Position numbers and translations under genes: made by a program | Source of the DNA: Planctomyces sp. SH-PL62 | Lineage (GTDB): Bacteria > Planctomycetota > Planctomycetia > Isosphaerales > Isosphaeraceae | Length of the DNA: 64,000 bases | NCBI RefSeq assembly: GCF_001610895.1 | Contig: NZ_CP011273.1 | Span: 2,852,001 to 2,916,000 of the forward strand | Direction: 5' to 3' | Notes under the pieces: generated by a model | What the model saw: the letters and a program-made list of their open reading frames with translations, nothing else | Told to the model about the DNA's origin: nothing | The model's database searches: none | In this document: in pieces, positions 43,712-51,678 of the stretch | Layout: every line of letters begins with the position of its first letter | Position numbering within the stretch: position 1 is the stretch's first letter

Positions 43712-44128
43712 ATGCTCGCGCACGCGGTCACGCCGATCCTGAACGTCTCGGATATCCTCGAGAGCTTCGCCTGGTTCGAGAAGCTCGGGTGGACCAGGGG
43801 CTTCGACTGGGGCAGTCCGCCGACCTTCGGCGCGGTGTGCTCGGGTGAGTTCGAAATTTTCCTCTGTCAGGGCGCGCAGGGCGGTCGGGGCCGGAGCGGA
43901 CTGCCGACGACGAAGGGCCACGGCGAGGCGGGCGACAAGGGCGTCTGGATATCGATTTGGGTGGACGACGTCGACGCCATCTACCGTCACTGCCTCGAGC
44001 AGGGCGTCGAGGTCACGATGCCGCCGACCGACGAGCCGTGGAACGTGCGCGAGATGCACATCCGCCATCCCGACGGCCACGTCTTCCGGATCAGCAAGGC
44101 GATCGAGAGGGCGGGGCGATCCCGATAA
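43712..44128 (+). CDS. VOC-family (glyoxalase/bleomycin-resistance fold) protein
   Basis: A 138-residue vicinal-oxygen-chelate protein. It starts MLAHAVTPILNVSDILESFAWFEKLGW, the usual first beta-alpha unit, and has GVWISIWVDDVDAIYRHCLEQGVEV and HIRHPDGHVFRISK as the second. His and Glu metal-ligand positions are partly present. It could be a lyase, a dioxygenase or a binding protein for a toxic compound. CTGGAGGACGACC precedes the ATG. It is flanked on the left by the transposase C-terminal remnant and is 18 bp from the DUF1697 gene. Confidence 0.88.
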   Translation: MLAHAVTPILNVSDILESFAWFEKLGWTRGFDWGSPPTFGAVCSGEFEIFLCQGAQGGRGRSGLPTTKGHGEAGDKGVWISIWVDDVDAIYRHCLEQGVEVTMPPTDEPWNVREMHIRHPDGHVFRISKAIERAGRSR

Positions 44129-44146
44129 GGCCGGAAGGATCGGTTC

Positions 44147-44659
44147 ATGGCAGCATACGTCGCCCTCCTCCGGGCTGTGAACGTCGGCGGCACCGGCAAG
44201 CTTCCCATGAGCGACCTCAAGGCGCTCTGCGAGAAGGCGGGCTTCGGCAAGGTGCGCACCTATATCGCCAGCGGCAATCTCGTCTTCGAGAGCCACGAGT
44301 CGGCGTCGCGGCTCAAGGCCGCCCTGGAGACCGCTCTGGCCGCTTACGCCGGGAAGCCGGTCGGCGTCTTCGTGCGTACGGCGGCCGAGATGGCGCAGGT
44401 CCTCGCGGGCAACCCATTCCCGGACGCGCCGCAGAACCGGACCGTGGCCATTTTCCTCGACGGTCCCCCGCCCGCCGATACCCTGGAGCGGATCTCGGGC
44501 GTGGACGGCGAGGAACTCCGGCTCGGACGGCGCGAGATCTACGTCCGCTATGGCGATAATATGGGCCGATCCAGGCTGAAAATCCCTGCCGCCAGGGACG
44601 GGACCGCGAGGAACATCAACACGATCGCCAGGCTTGCGGAGATGGCGGCCGAACTCTGA
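44147..44659 (+). CDS. DUF1697 protein
   Basis: A 170-residue DUF1697 protein of unknown function. The family pattern is complete: VALLRAVNVGGTGKLPMSDLKALCEKAGF, TYIASGNLVFES, VFVRTAAEMAQVLAGNPF and the C-terminal RNINTIARLAEMA. The ATG has GGAAGGA upstream. It is 18 bp after the VOC gene, probably in one transcript. The 3' part contains more A/T-ended codons (GGCGATAATATGGGC) than most genes here, which agrees with recent acquisition. It ends 48 bp before the transposase N-terminal remnant. Confidence 0.9.
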   Translation: MAAYVALLRAVNVGGTGKLPMSDLKALCEKAGFGKVRTYIASGNLVFESHESASRLKAALETALAAYAGKPVGVFVRTAAEMAQVLAGNPFPDAPQNRTVAIFLDGPPPADTLERISGVDGEELRLGRREIYVRYGDNMGRSRLKIPAARDGTARNINTIARLAEMAAEL

Positions 44660-44706
44660 CGCGGCTCCGCTCGAATCGAAGCGTTCAGGCAAATCGAGTC
44701 TACGGA

Positions 44707-44970
44707 TCAAAAGGCGAGGTGAAGCGACGAAGGCCCTGGATGCCATCCGGACCAGGCGCGGAGCCGGCGGTGCGCCGTCCGACCGGAGCCGCCGAGTTCG
44801 GCCGGGACGTCCTCCCAGCGGGCCCCGTCGGCCGGCACGAACCAGCTCGCACGGACGACGGCCCGGCGCCCCACCCGAGACCGGCCGCCCTCCAGCCCGA
44901 GGGGCTGCTCCGGCGGCGGATGATGGGCGACGGTCTCGAAGGACTCGTCCGGCATGCGGGCCTTCGCCAT
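44707..44970 (-). pseudogene. N-terminal remnant of an IS5-type (DUF4096) transposase
   Basis: About 80 residues read MAKARMPDESFETVAHHPPPEQP, then GGRSRVGRRAVVRASWFVPADGARWEDVPAELGGSGRTAHRRLRAW. This matches the DUF4096 domain that opens IS5-family transposases (GGRP...R..L..I.WVLRTG.PWRDLP...G). After HRRLRAW the similarity ends and a stop follows at 44707. The DDE catalytic centre is missing. The remaining gap bases to 45113 hold one family B palindrome and nothing else recognised. Confidence 0.7.
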
Positions 44971-45034
44971 GGCGCGGGCCTGATGCCAGCGGGTGTTGTC
45001 ATACCAAATCGCCTCGATCACCGACCATTGGGCG

Positions 45035-45060
45035 CCACGGGTTCGTCCCCGAACCCGTGG
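45035..45060. repeat. Palindromic repeat family B, copy 1
   Basis: CCACGGGTTC (45035-45044) and GAACCCGTGG (45051-45060) with a 6-base loop, followed by CACCCGAAG. The same arms occur twice at 55.99-56.08 kb. Confidence 0.85.
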
Positions 45061-45113
45061 CACCCGAAGCCCCTCGGCAAACGCGAGTCATCAAAGCAAT
45101 TACGTATCAGTGC

Positions 45114-46115
45114 CTATAAGATCAGGTCAGGTCTCGCCGGGGGGGGGAAGTCCTGGGCGAACCGGGCCTGGAGCGTCGGGCTCCCGGCTCGGGCGACGAC
45201 GTCGGCGAGGCGCTCGACCAGTTTCGGGTCGTGCTTGTGGATCTTCAGGGCGTCCATCGCGGCGCGGGCGGTCGCTTCGGAGTCGTCGGCGACGAGATCG
45301 AGGAGGGCGTCGATCGCGGCCGAGGCGCGGAGCATGGCCACGGCCAGGAGGAGGGTCTCGCGGACCGTCTGCGAATTGGCGGTCTGGAAGCGATCGAGCA
45401 GGGGGCCGAGGGCCTGCGGGAACCGGGCGTTCCCCATCGCCAGCGCGGCGGCCTCGCAGCGGTTCTCGTCGCGGGCGTCGAGGAACTCGCGGACGAAGGG
45501 CATGTGGTCGTCGGGCGCGATCGCGAGCAAGGCGCGGAGGGCCTCCGAGAGGACCTCGGGCTCGTCGTCGCCGATCCGGCATTTGAACCGCAGGACCAGG
45601 GCCGCCGCGTCCGAGCCGATGGCGCCCAGGCAGCTCGCGGCGGCGGATCGGACGTCGCGGGCGGGGTCGAGCAGGGCGTCGACGAGCGCGGCCCCCAGGC
45701 CCGGCGTGTCGATCCGGGTCAGGCCGATCAGGCCCGCCGCGCGGAGGGGAGGGGCGGTGTCCACCGGGGGCCCCCAGGCCGGCTCCATCTGGACGTGCGC
45801 CGCGGCCTTCTCGAAGACCTCGGCGCGGGGATGCTCCAGCTTTTCAAGCGCCTGGACGACGGCGAGTTTGGCGCGGCAGAGCTTGTCGTCCTTGATCGGG
45901 TCGATCAGGAAGCGTGCGAAGGCGGCTTCCAGGTCGGCGGCGACCTCGGCCAGTCGCCAGGCCCCGGCGACCTCGGCCGCCGCGGCGACGACGAAGTTCG
46001 AGCGGTCGCCGAGCGCCTTGCGGAGCGCGGGGACGTCGCCCGGTTCCGGACCTGTCTGGTCGCGGAGCCGCCGGATCGCCGCCAGCTTGTCGTCGAACGA
46101 CGCTCGTTTCGCCAT
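45114..46115 (-). CDS. HEAT-repeat protein
   Basis: A 333-residue all-helical protein with repeated 30-35-residue units (LRKALGDRSNFVVAAAAEVAGAW, LVDALLDPARDVRSAAASCLGAIG, VLSEALRALLAIAP, RETLLLAVAMLRASAAIDALLDL, ARAAMDALKIHKHDPKLVERL). These are HEAT/PBS-lyase-like repeats, typical protein-interaction scaffolds. No catalytic site. It begins 9 bp after the thermonuclease gene on the same strand, so the two form an operon. Confidence 0.87.
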   Translation of the reverse strand: MAKRASFDDKLAAIRRLRDQTGPEPGDVPALRKALGDRSNFVVAAAAEVAGAWRLAEVAADLEAAFARFLIDPIKDDKLCRAKLAVVQALEKLEHPRAEVFEKAAAHVQMEPAWGPPVDTAPPLRAAGLIGLTRIDTPGLGAALVDALLDPARDVRSAAASCLGAIGSDAAALVLRFKCRIGDDEPEVLSEALRALLAIAPDDHMPFVREFLDARDENRCEAAALAMGNARFPQALGPLLDRFQTANSQTVRETLLLAVAMLRASAAIDALLDLVADDSEATARAAMDALKIHKHDPKLVERLADVVARAGSPTLQARFAQDFPPPARPDLIL

Positions 46116-46124
46116 CGGTCCGCC

Positions 46125-46769
46125 TCACCCCGCCTTGCGCCCGGTCGCCCGGTCGCGGAAATCCCGAGGCGATTCGAACGGCGGCGGCCCGGCGCGGCGC
46201 GCGGCGGCCTCGACCCGGGCGGCCTCCTCGGGGAAGCCGTTGTCGCCGAACCGATCGATGGTCGATTCCGCCATGTGGCTTTCGACGGCCAGCACCGAGT
46301 AGTTCTCTCCGTCGACGAACAGGTAGCCGAGGGTCCGGCCGTATCGGTCGGGACGCGCGGCGCGGAGCAATTCCAGCCGATTCGCCCCGAGGATGAGGCG
46401 GCGGGCGAAGGCGCGGGCCTCGTCGCCGTACTCCTGCCCGGCGCGGCTTCGGTCGCGAGGATTGGCGACCTCGGGGGCGTCGATCCCCAGGATGCGGACG
46501 CGCTCCGCCGGCGCGTCGGGCCATTTGATCCGGATCGTGTCGCCGTCGTCGACCCAGACGACCTTCGGATCGACCGGGACGCGGCCCCCGGCCCGACGGA
46601 CGACGTCGCCGCGACCCTTCGGCGCCGGCGCGGGCCGGGTCCATTCGCGATAGATCACGACCGCCAGCATCGCCAGGGCCAGGATCAGCCGAAGTCGGAA
46701 CGACCACGACCGCCGTCGCGAAGTCGGGCGGATCGGAATCGGAAACGGTTTCGGAACGTCGCGCCACAT
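46125..46769 (-). CDS. Membrane-anchored thermonuclease (SNase-like)
   Basis: A 214-residue protein. A basic N-terminus and one transmembrane helix (RLRLILALAMLAVVIYREW, about residues 26-44) anchor it. The staphylococcal-nuclease domain shows VDDGDTIRI (metal-binding Asp), RVRILGIDAPEV (Arg, Asp), GDEARAFARRLILG (Glu) and RPDRYGRTLGYLFVDG (second Arg), so it looks catalytically competent and probably acts on nucleic acid outside the cytoplasm. GGAGGG lies 8 bases before the ATG at 46769. It is divergent from the cysteine hydrolase gene. Confidence 0.9.
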   Translation of the reverse strand: MWRDVPKPFPIPIRPTSRRRSWSFRLRLILALAMLAVVIYREWTRPAPAPKGRGDVVRRAGGRVPVDPKVVWVDDGDTIRIKWPDAPAERVRILGIDAPEVANPRDRSRAGQEYGDEARAFARRLILGANRLELLRAARPDRYGRTLGYLFVDGENYSVLAVESHMAESTIDRFGDNGFPEEAARVEAAARRAGPPPFESPRDFRDRATGRKAG

Positions 46770-46975
46770 CGAGCAGGCCCTCCGAGCGAGGCTAACCGAT
46801 GCGCGTGGGAGGGACAAGCGACGGGGCGCGACCGGCGCGATTGGGGAGGCGGATCGACGTCCGATCCATCAAACCGTGCGTCGAGGCGACGATCGAAGGT
46901 GTACAATGGGACGGCCGCGAATCCGACGCAAGCGTCGGTGGCTCGATCCGCCCTCCAGCCGGAGCCGTCCTCATC

Positions 46976-47512
46976 ATGTCCCGCGCCCTCCTCGTCATCG
47001 ACGTGCAGAACGAGTATTTCACCGGGGCCCTGCCGATCACGCATCCGGCGGGACATCTGGGGCGCATCCTTGAGGTGATGGACGCGGCCCGGGGGAAGAT
47101 GCCGGTGGTCGTGATCCAGCACGAGATGTCCGAAGGGTCGATCTTCCGCAAGGGGACCCCCGAGTGGGCGCTGCACCCCGAGATCGCCGAGCGGCCCCAC
47201 GACTTGCTGGTCCCCAAGACGCTGCCGGGGAGCTTCACGAACACGCCGCTGGAGGCGTGGCTCCGGGGCCGAGGGATCGACACGGTGACGATCGCCGGGT
47301 ACATGACCCACATGTGCTGCGACACGACCGCGAGGCAGGCGGCGCATCTCGGCTTCAAGTCCGAGTTCCTCAACGACGCCACCGGCACCCTCGACCTGAA
47401 TAACGAGGCCGGTCGAGTCACGGCCGAGGAACTCCACCGTTCCATCCTTTGCGCCCAGCAACAATTCATCAGCGAGGTCCTGCCGATCTCCGATTGGCTG
47501 ACGCGAATTTAA
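46976..47512 (+). CDS. Isochorismatase-like cysteine hydrolase
   Basis: A 178-residue cytosolic cysteine hydrolase. The triad is visible: Asp in LLVIDVQNEYF, Lys in VPKTLPGSFTNT and the nucleophile Cys in MTHMCCDTTARQAAHLGF, with the cis-peptide pattern GYMTH before it. The superfamily includes isochorismatases, nicotinamidases and N-carbamoylsarcosine amidases; this one is near the ring-free amide hydrolases, but the substrate is not determined. The long upstream frame is arginine-rich, so I use the ATG at 46976. Confidence 0.88.
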   Translation: MSRALLVIDVQNEYFTGALPITHPAGHLGRILEVMDAARGKMPVVVIQHEMSEGSIFRKGTPEWALHPEIAERPHDLLVPKTLPGSFTNTPLEAWLRGRGIDTVTIAGYMTHMCCDTTARQAAHLGFKSEFLNDATGTLDLNNEAGRVTAEELHRSILCAQQQFISEVLPISDWLTRI

Positions 47513-47556
47513 GCGTCCGAGACCCTCGTCGCGGCCGAATCCCGCGTGGGGGCGGA

Positions 47557-47584
47557 TTGCCGATCTCGCCCCTTGTGATACAAT
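47557..47584 (+). promoter_or_regulatory. Promoter of the sigma-factor gene
   Basis: TTGCCG (47557-47562), 16 bases, TACAAT (47579-47584). Transcription would begin near 47591, giving a leader of about 80 nt. Confidence 0.5.
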
Positions 47585-47669
47585 TGTGGCAAGACTCGGC
47601 CGGATTTGAGTTTGGGCGTGCGTGTTCCTTCGATCGTCGAGGGCCTTCTTCTCCTGAGGAGGCATCCCC

Positions 47670-48248
47670 GTGCCCCTGAGCGAACTTGATCGTAAACTCA
47701 TCGACCGGTGCCTGGGGAAGGAGCCGGGCGCTTGGAATGACTTCGTCGACCGCTACCTGGGCCTGATCTACCATGTCATCCACCACGCGGCCCATTCGCG
47801 AAGCCGACTCCTGAGCGAAGCCGACACGGAAGACATCGCCGCCGAGGTGCTGCTGGCGATCGTCGACGACGATTACGACGTCCTGCGCCGGTACAAGGCG
47901 CTCAGTTCGCTCCCCACCTACCTGACGGTCATCGCCCGGCGGATCTGCGTCAAGGAGATCATTCGTCGCCAGCGCGAGGCCGAGCTGGGACACGCCAACG
48001 CCCATCGCGAGACCATCAGCGACCTCTCCGGCGAGGCCGAGGCCATCGCCACCGCCGAGGAGGTCGAGCGGATCCTCGACGAACTCCCCGAGAAGGAGGC
48101 CGAGGTGGTCCGCCTGTACCACCTCAAGTACATGAACTACCGCCAGATCGGCAAGCAACTCGGCATCGCCGAGAACTCCGTCGGCCCGATCCTCGCCAAG
48201 GCCCGCAAGCGGATGCGCCGCGCGGGGCAGTCGAACCGGGCGGGCTGA
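47670..48248 (+). CDS. Sigma-70-family RNA polymerase sigma factor (ECF-like)
   Basis: A 192-residue two-domain sigma factor. Region 2 spans about residues 18-95 (FVDRYLGLIYHVIHHAA, TEDIAAEVLLAIVDDDYDVLRRYKALSSLPTYLTVIARRICVKEI) and region 4 about residues 130-185 (LPEKEAEVVRLYHLKYMNYRQIGKQLGIAENSVGPILAKARKRMRR). No anti-sigma gene is adjacent. The start is GTG with TGAGGAGG 7 bases upstream. Planctomycetes have many such sigma factors of unknown regulons. Confidence 0.9.
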   Translation: MPLSELDRKLIDRCLGKEPGAWNDFVDRYLGLIYHVIHHAAHSRSRLLSEADTEDIAAEVLLAIVDDDYDVLRRYKALSSLPTYLTVIARRICVKEIIRRQREAELGHANAHRETISDLSGEAEAIATAEEVERILDELPEKEAEVVRLYHLKYMNYRQIGKQLGIAENSVGPILAKARKRMRRAGQSNRAG

Positions 48249-48309
48249 AGCCGGCCGAAGTCCGGATGTGGAAGACCCTCGCCGCCTTCTCATCCACCGT
48301 TGCGATCAT

Positions 48310-48456
48310 GCCTTCTCCCCCAATGGGAGGAGGTGGCCCGAAGAGGCGGATGAGGGGAACCATCATCGCGGATGGACCGAGACGCCCATGGCTCTCGTGC
48401 TGAATTCCCTTCCCCTGCGAGGGGGAAGGGTGCTTGCGACGGTCCTCGTGCTCGTC
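48310..48456. repeat. Family A intergenic repeat, inverted copy
   Basis: An inverted CCTCATCCG unit (48310-48358, reading GGAGGTGGCCCGAAGAGGCGGATGAGG) is followed by GGCTCTCGTGC at about 48390 and by the fold-back CCCTTCCCC-TGCGA-GGGGGAAGGG (48408-48430). The inverted 20-mer cgacggtcctcgtgctcgtc lies at 48437-48456. It fills most of the 48249-48479 gap between convergent genes. Confidence 0.75.
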
Positions 48457-48479
48457 GCCCACATCGGCCGTGGGCGGAT

Positions 48480-49424
48480 TTAGGGGGTTTTCGGCTCGGC
48501 CCTGGGCTTCAGGTGCTTGTCGAACCAGTCGGCGAGGACTGCGTTGTCTTTCTGGATGTCGGGCCAGCCGTGGCTGGCGCCCGGCTTGACGACGAGCTTC
48601 GCCTCGACGCCCTTCTCCTTGAGTTTTTCGATGAGGATCTCGGCCTGCTGGATCGGGACGAGCTGGTCGGCGTCGCCGTGGATGATGAGGGTCGGCGGGT
48701 CGTCGGGGGAGACGTGGGTGATCGGGCTGATCTGGACGCCGATCGCGTTGCGCAGGGCCTCGTCGGTGATCGGGCGGAAGACCTTGTCCTTGGGGTCGAG
48801 CTGGTTGAAATCGAACGGGGCCTTGAAGCCCTGCAAGATCCCCCGCCCGAGCGCGTTCTCGCCCGGTTTGCCGTAGTTCAGGAAGTCGGTCGGCGGGAAG
48901 AAGCAGGCGACGGCCTGGACCCGGCTCGACCCGCGATCGACGGGGTCCTTGGCGAATGGGTTCCCCAGCGCGCCGGCGGTCCCCAGCATCAGCGAGAGGT
49001 GCCCCCCGGCCGAGCCCCCGGTGACGCCGATCCGATCCGGGTCGATGTGGTAGTCGGCCGCGTGGAACCGGATGTAGCGCACGGCGCGGTTGACGTCCTC
49101 GACGACCTCCGGGATCGTGAATCTCGGCTGGCTGCCGTGGACCACGGCGAAGACCGTATAGCCGCGCTTGAGGTATTCGTCGATCGAACCGGCGTTGATC
49201 GCCTCATGGGCCGAGAACCAGCCGCCGCTGACCATCCAGACGATCGCCGCGCCGTTGGCGTCCGCCTTGGGGGTGAAGACGTCCATCGTCAGGGCCATGC
49301 CATGCTTCCGACCGTAGACGACGTCCTCGGTCCTGGTGAAGTTCGGCCCTTCCTCGGCCTTCGCGAGCGGCCCGGCGCAGGCCAGGCACGAGGCGAACAC
49401 CCAGGCGAAATGCAGGCGGTTCAT
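48480..49424 (-). CDS. Secreted alpha/beta hydrolase (BD-FAE/esterase-like)
   Basis: A 314-residue exported hydrolase. A signal peptide (MNRLHFAWVFASCLACAGPLAKA) is followed by an alpha/beta fold with the nucleophile in GVTGGSAGGHLSLMLG, an acid in LIIHGDADQLVPIQQAE and the His in GASHGWPD. The type resembles bifunctional acetylxylan/feruloyl esterases, which act on hemicellulose, and fits the carbohydrate genes at 16-25 kb; the substrate is inference. A-rich AAGAGAG is the only ribosome-site candidate. Confidence 0.88.
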   Translation of the reverse strand: MNRLHFAWVFASCLACAGPLAKAEEGPNFTRTEDVVYGRKHGMALTMDVFTPKADANGAAIVWMVSGGWFSAHEAINAGSIDEYLKRGYTVFAVVHGSQPRFTIPEVVEDVNRAVRYIRFHAADYHIDPDRIGVTGGSAGGHLSLMLGTAGALGNPFAKDPVDRGSSRVQAVACFFPPTDFLNYGKPGENALGRGILQGFKAPFDFNQLDPKDKVFRPITDEALRNAIGVQISPITHVSPDDPPTLIIHGDADQLVPIQQAEILIEKLKEKGVEAKLVVKPGASHGWPDIQKDNAVLADWFDKHLKPRAEPKTP

Positions 49425-49519
49425 CGGCCACTCTCTTTCGGTTCGGTCGGGATGAGGGAAAGGATCCGAGGCGCACTTTAGCAGGCGGAACGGGCCTCGG
49501 GTAGCCGTCGCCGCGGCCG

Positions 49520-50785
49520 TCAGCGCGCGAGGTCCAGGGGCCGGACGAGGACGTGGTCGACGCGGTTGGCGTCCATGTCGACGACCTCGAATCGGAGGCC
49601 CAGGTCCTGGAAGCCTTCGCCGACCCGGGGGATGCGGCCGAGCTTGGTGACGACCAGGCCGCCCAGCGTGTCGAACTCGCCCTGGGCGGGCCTGGGGATC
49701 TGGAACAGGTCGACGAACTCGTCGATCGGGAAGCGGCCGTCGAGCAGCCAGGAGCCGTCGGGGCGTTGGACGGCCCGGGGGGATTCCTCCTCGGGCTTCT
49801 CGATCATGGTCCCCAGCAGGGCGTCGCGGACGTCGGCCAGGGTGATGACGCCGACGACGGAGCCGTACTCGTCCAGCACGACGGCCGCGCCGGTGGCCGC
49901 CTTCCGCAGCACGTCGAGGATCTGGGGCCCTCGGGTCCCCTCATAGATGAAGTCCGGCAGGGTGAGGAGCCCCTTGAACCGCGTCGGCTGGCCCTCGGCG
50001 CCCCGGGCGAGCAGGCTCTTCATCTGGACCATGCCCAGGAGGTTGTCCAGGGTCTCGTCGCAGACGGGGAGGCTGGCGTGCGGGCTGAGGACGATCTTGC
50101 GGGCGATCTCCTCGGGGGTGTCGCGGACGTCGAGCCAGACGACCTGGTCGCGGGGGGTCATCAAGGCCCGGGCGCGGCGGTCGCAGAACCGGAAGACCCG
50201 CTTGAAGATCGCGTGCTTGGAGGGGTCGAACCCGCCCGATTCGGCGCCCGCGTTCATCAGGTCCTTGATCCGCTGCTCGACCCCCGAGGCCCGCTCGGCG
50301 TTGCGGGCTCCGAGCCGCGCCGCCAGGAATCCGCCCGCCCGCCGCAGCCGACGGGCCAGGGGCTCGATCGCCGCGGTCGCCGGCCCGACCGTCCGCGCCA
50401 GTCGCGCCGCGAACCACTCGGGGCGACTCGCCGCCAGGACCCGAGGCGCGACGTCCGCAAGGATCGTCGCCGCCGCCGCGATCCCCAGCACCGCCGCCAG
50501 GCCGGGGAGCCAGTCGAGCCCCCCCCGACCGTCGCTCGCCGCCGCGCCCGCCAGGGCCCCGGCGAGGATCAGCGCGAAAATCGCCCCCAGCCGGGCCGCC
50601 GTCGCGGCTGATTCGGGGTCTCCGGCCCGGCGCAGCGCCGCCTTGGCCCCCCGATCGCCCTTCGCGGCCTGCTCGCGCAGGTGCTGGATCTGGGCCGCCT
50701 CGGATGCGTGCTCCAGCAAGGAAAACAGGCTGGCCGCCAGCAGGAGGGCCAGGATCCCCAGAACGAGCACCACGATCGATATCAT
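49520..50785 (-). CDS. CNNM/HlyC-CorC-type membrane protein with CBS pair
   Basis: A 421-residue protein of the UPF0053/CNNM group, involved in Mg2+/Co2+ homeostasis. The N-terminal DUF21 domain has three to four hydrophobic segments (ISIVVLVLGILALLLAASLFSLLEHASEA, GAIFALILAGALAGAAAS, LAAVLGIAAAATILADVAPRVLA). CBS motifs follow (ALMTPRDQVVWLDV; GAAVVLDEYGSVVGVITLADV), then a CorC_HlyC domain ending DANRVDHVLVRPLDL. I prefer the ATG at 50785; an ATG 36 bases upstream is possible. Neither has a strong ribosome site. Confidence 0.88.
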   Translation of the reverse strand: MISIVVLVLGILALLLAASLFSLLEHASEAAQIQHLREQAAKGDRGAKAALRRAGDPESAATAARLGAIFALILAGALAGAAASDGRGGLDWLPGLAAVLGIAAAATILADVAPRVLAASRPEWFAARLARTVGPATAAIEPLARRLRRAGGFLAARLGARNAERASGVEQRIKDLMNAGAESGGFDPSKHAIFKRVFRFCDRRARALMTPRDQVVWLDVRDTPEEIARKIVLSPHASLPVCDETLDNLLGMVQMKSLLARGAEGQPTRFKGLLTLPDFIYEGTRGPQILDVLRKAATGAAVVLDEYGSVVGVITLADVRDALLGTMIEKPEEESPRAVQRPDGSWLLDGRFPIDEFVDLFQIPRPAQGEFDTLGGLVVTKLGRIPRVGEGFQDLGLRFEVVDMDANRVDHVLVRPLDLAR

Positions 50786-51000
50786 GCGGCAATCCAGGTC
50801 GGTTCGGGGGGAGCCGTCCATCCGGCTCGCGTCTCTCCCCCGTCGAGGAGGATTTTACCAGAAGTCCGCGGCCGTCGCGCCGGGGCGGCGACCCATCCAG
50901 GCGCGCCGAACTCCCTTATAGAATCGGCCCGCCGCGCGCGTTAGCCTGGATCGAATCCCGGAGATCGATCCCGGGAGACCCCCAGTCGGAGGACGCGACG

Positions 51001-51543
51001 ATGCTCCACATCACCTGTCCCTCGTGCGCGGAACGGGGGAAGATCCCCGCCGGCCTGGTCGGCGCCCGGATCAAATGCAAGAAATGCGGCACCGCCTTCC
51101 AGGTCACGGCGCCCGGCAAGGCCCCCGCGGCCGCAGGCGCGGTGGCGGAGTCGGCCTCGGCTTCCCCCCCGGCCTCGCCGTCTTCGGCCAAGGATTACGA
51201 GGGGATCGCCGTGGAGGGCCTGGACGCCGCGTCCTGGTCGCTCGCGCCGGACCCCTCGGCCCACGGGATGCCCGCCGTCGCCGTCCATCACGAACCGGCT
51301 CCGGCCTCTGCCTCCGCTTACACCGCCGAACACCGCCCCGACGGCGAGGCCCCGGCGCGCGAGTACAAGCTGCTCACCTCGAAGGACAAGGTCTTCGAGG
51401 GCAAGTTCGACCTGGCCCGGCTCGAAGACGCGCTCAACCATTACGCGCGGCAGGGCTGGGTCGCCAAATCGATGTGCCTCCCCCACGTCAAGAACTTCCA
51501 GGGGGCCATGCAGGAGGAAGTCGTCGTCCTGCTGGAGCGTTGA
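51001..51543 (+). CDS. Zinc-ribbon protein with C-terminal DUF4177
   Basis: A 180-residue protein with an MJ0042-type zinc ribbon at the start (HITCPSCAERGKIPAGLVGARIKCKKCGTAFQV, Cys6-x2-Cys9...Cys-x2-Cys), a Pro/Ala/Ser linker of about 80 residues, and a C-terminal DUF4177-like unit (REYKLLTSKDKVFEGKFDLARLEDALNHYARQGWVAKSM). The combination is common in planctomycetes and its role is unknown. CGGAGGACGACG precedes the ATG. Confidence 0.82.
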   Translation: MLHITCPSCAERGKIPAGLVGARIKCKKCGTAFQVTAPGKAPAAAGAVAESASASPPASPSSAKDYEGIAVEGLDAASWSLAPDPSAHGMPAVAVHHEPAPASASAYTAEHRPDGEAPAREYKLLTSKDKVFEGKFDLARLEDALNHYARQGWVAKSMCLPHVKNFQGAMQEEVVVLLER

Positions 51544-51626
51544 CGGAGCGGGACGGGGCTGGGCCCAACGAGTAGGCCCCGGCTTTTCTCCGAGCGTGCT
51601 TCGCCCCCCGGCGTCAATCGACCTGA

Positions 51627-51656
51627 GGCGGCCCGAGCTCGCTCGCTCGGGCCGCC
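51627..51656. terminator. Perfect 12-bp stem-loop between convergent genes
   Basis: GGCGGCCCGAGC (51627-51638) and its complement (51645-51656) enclose the loop TCGCTC. The zinc-ribbon gene ends at 51543 and the DUF3618 gene at 51679 on the other strand, so it can serve both. Confidence 0.6.
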
Positions 51657-51678
51657 CGAAGTCGTCTCGACGACGCGC

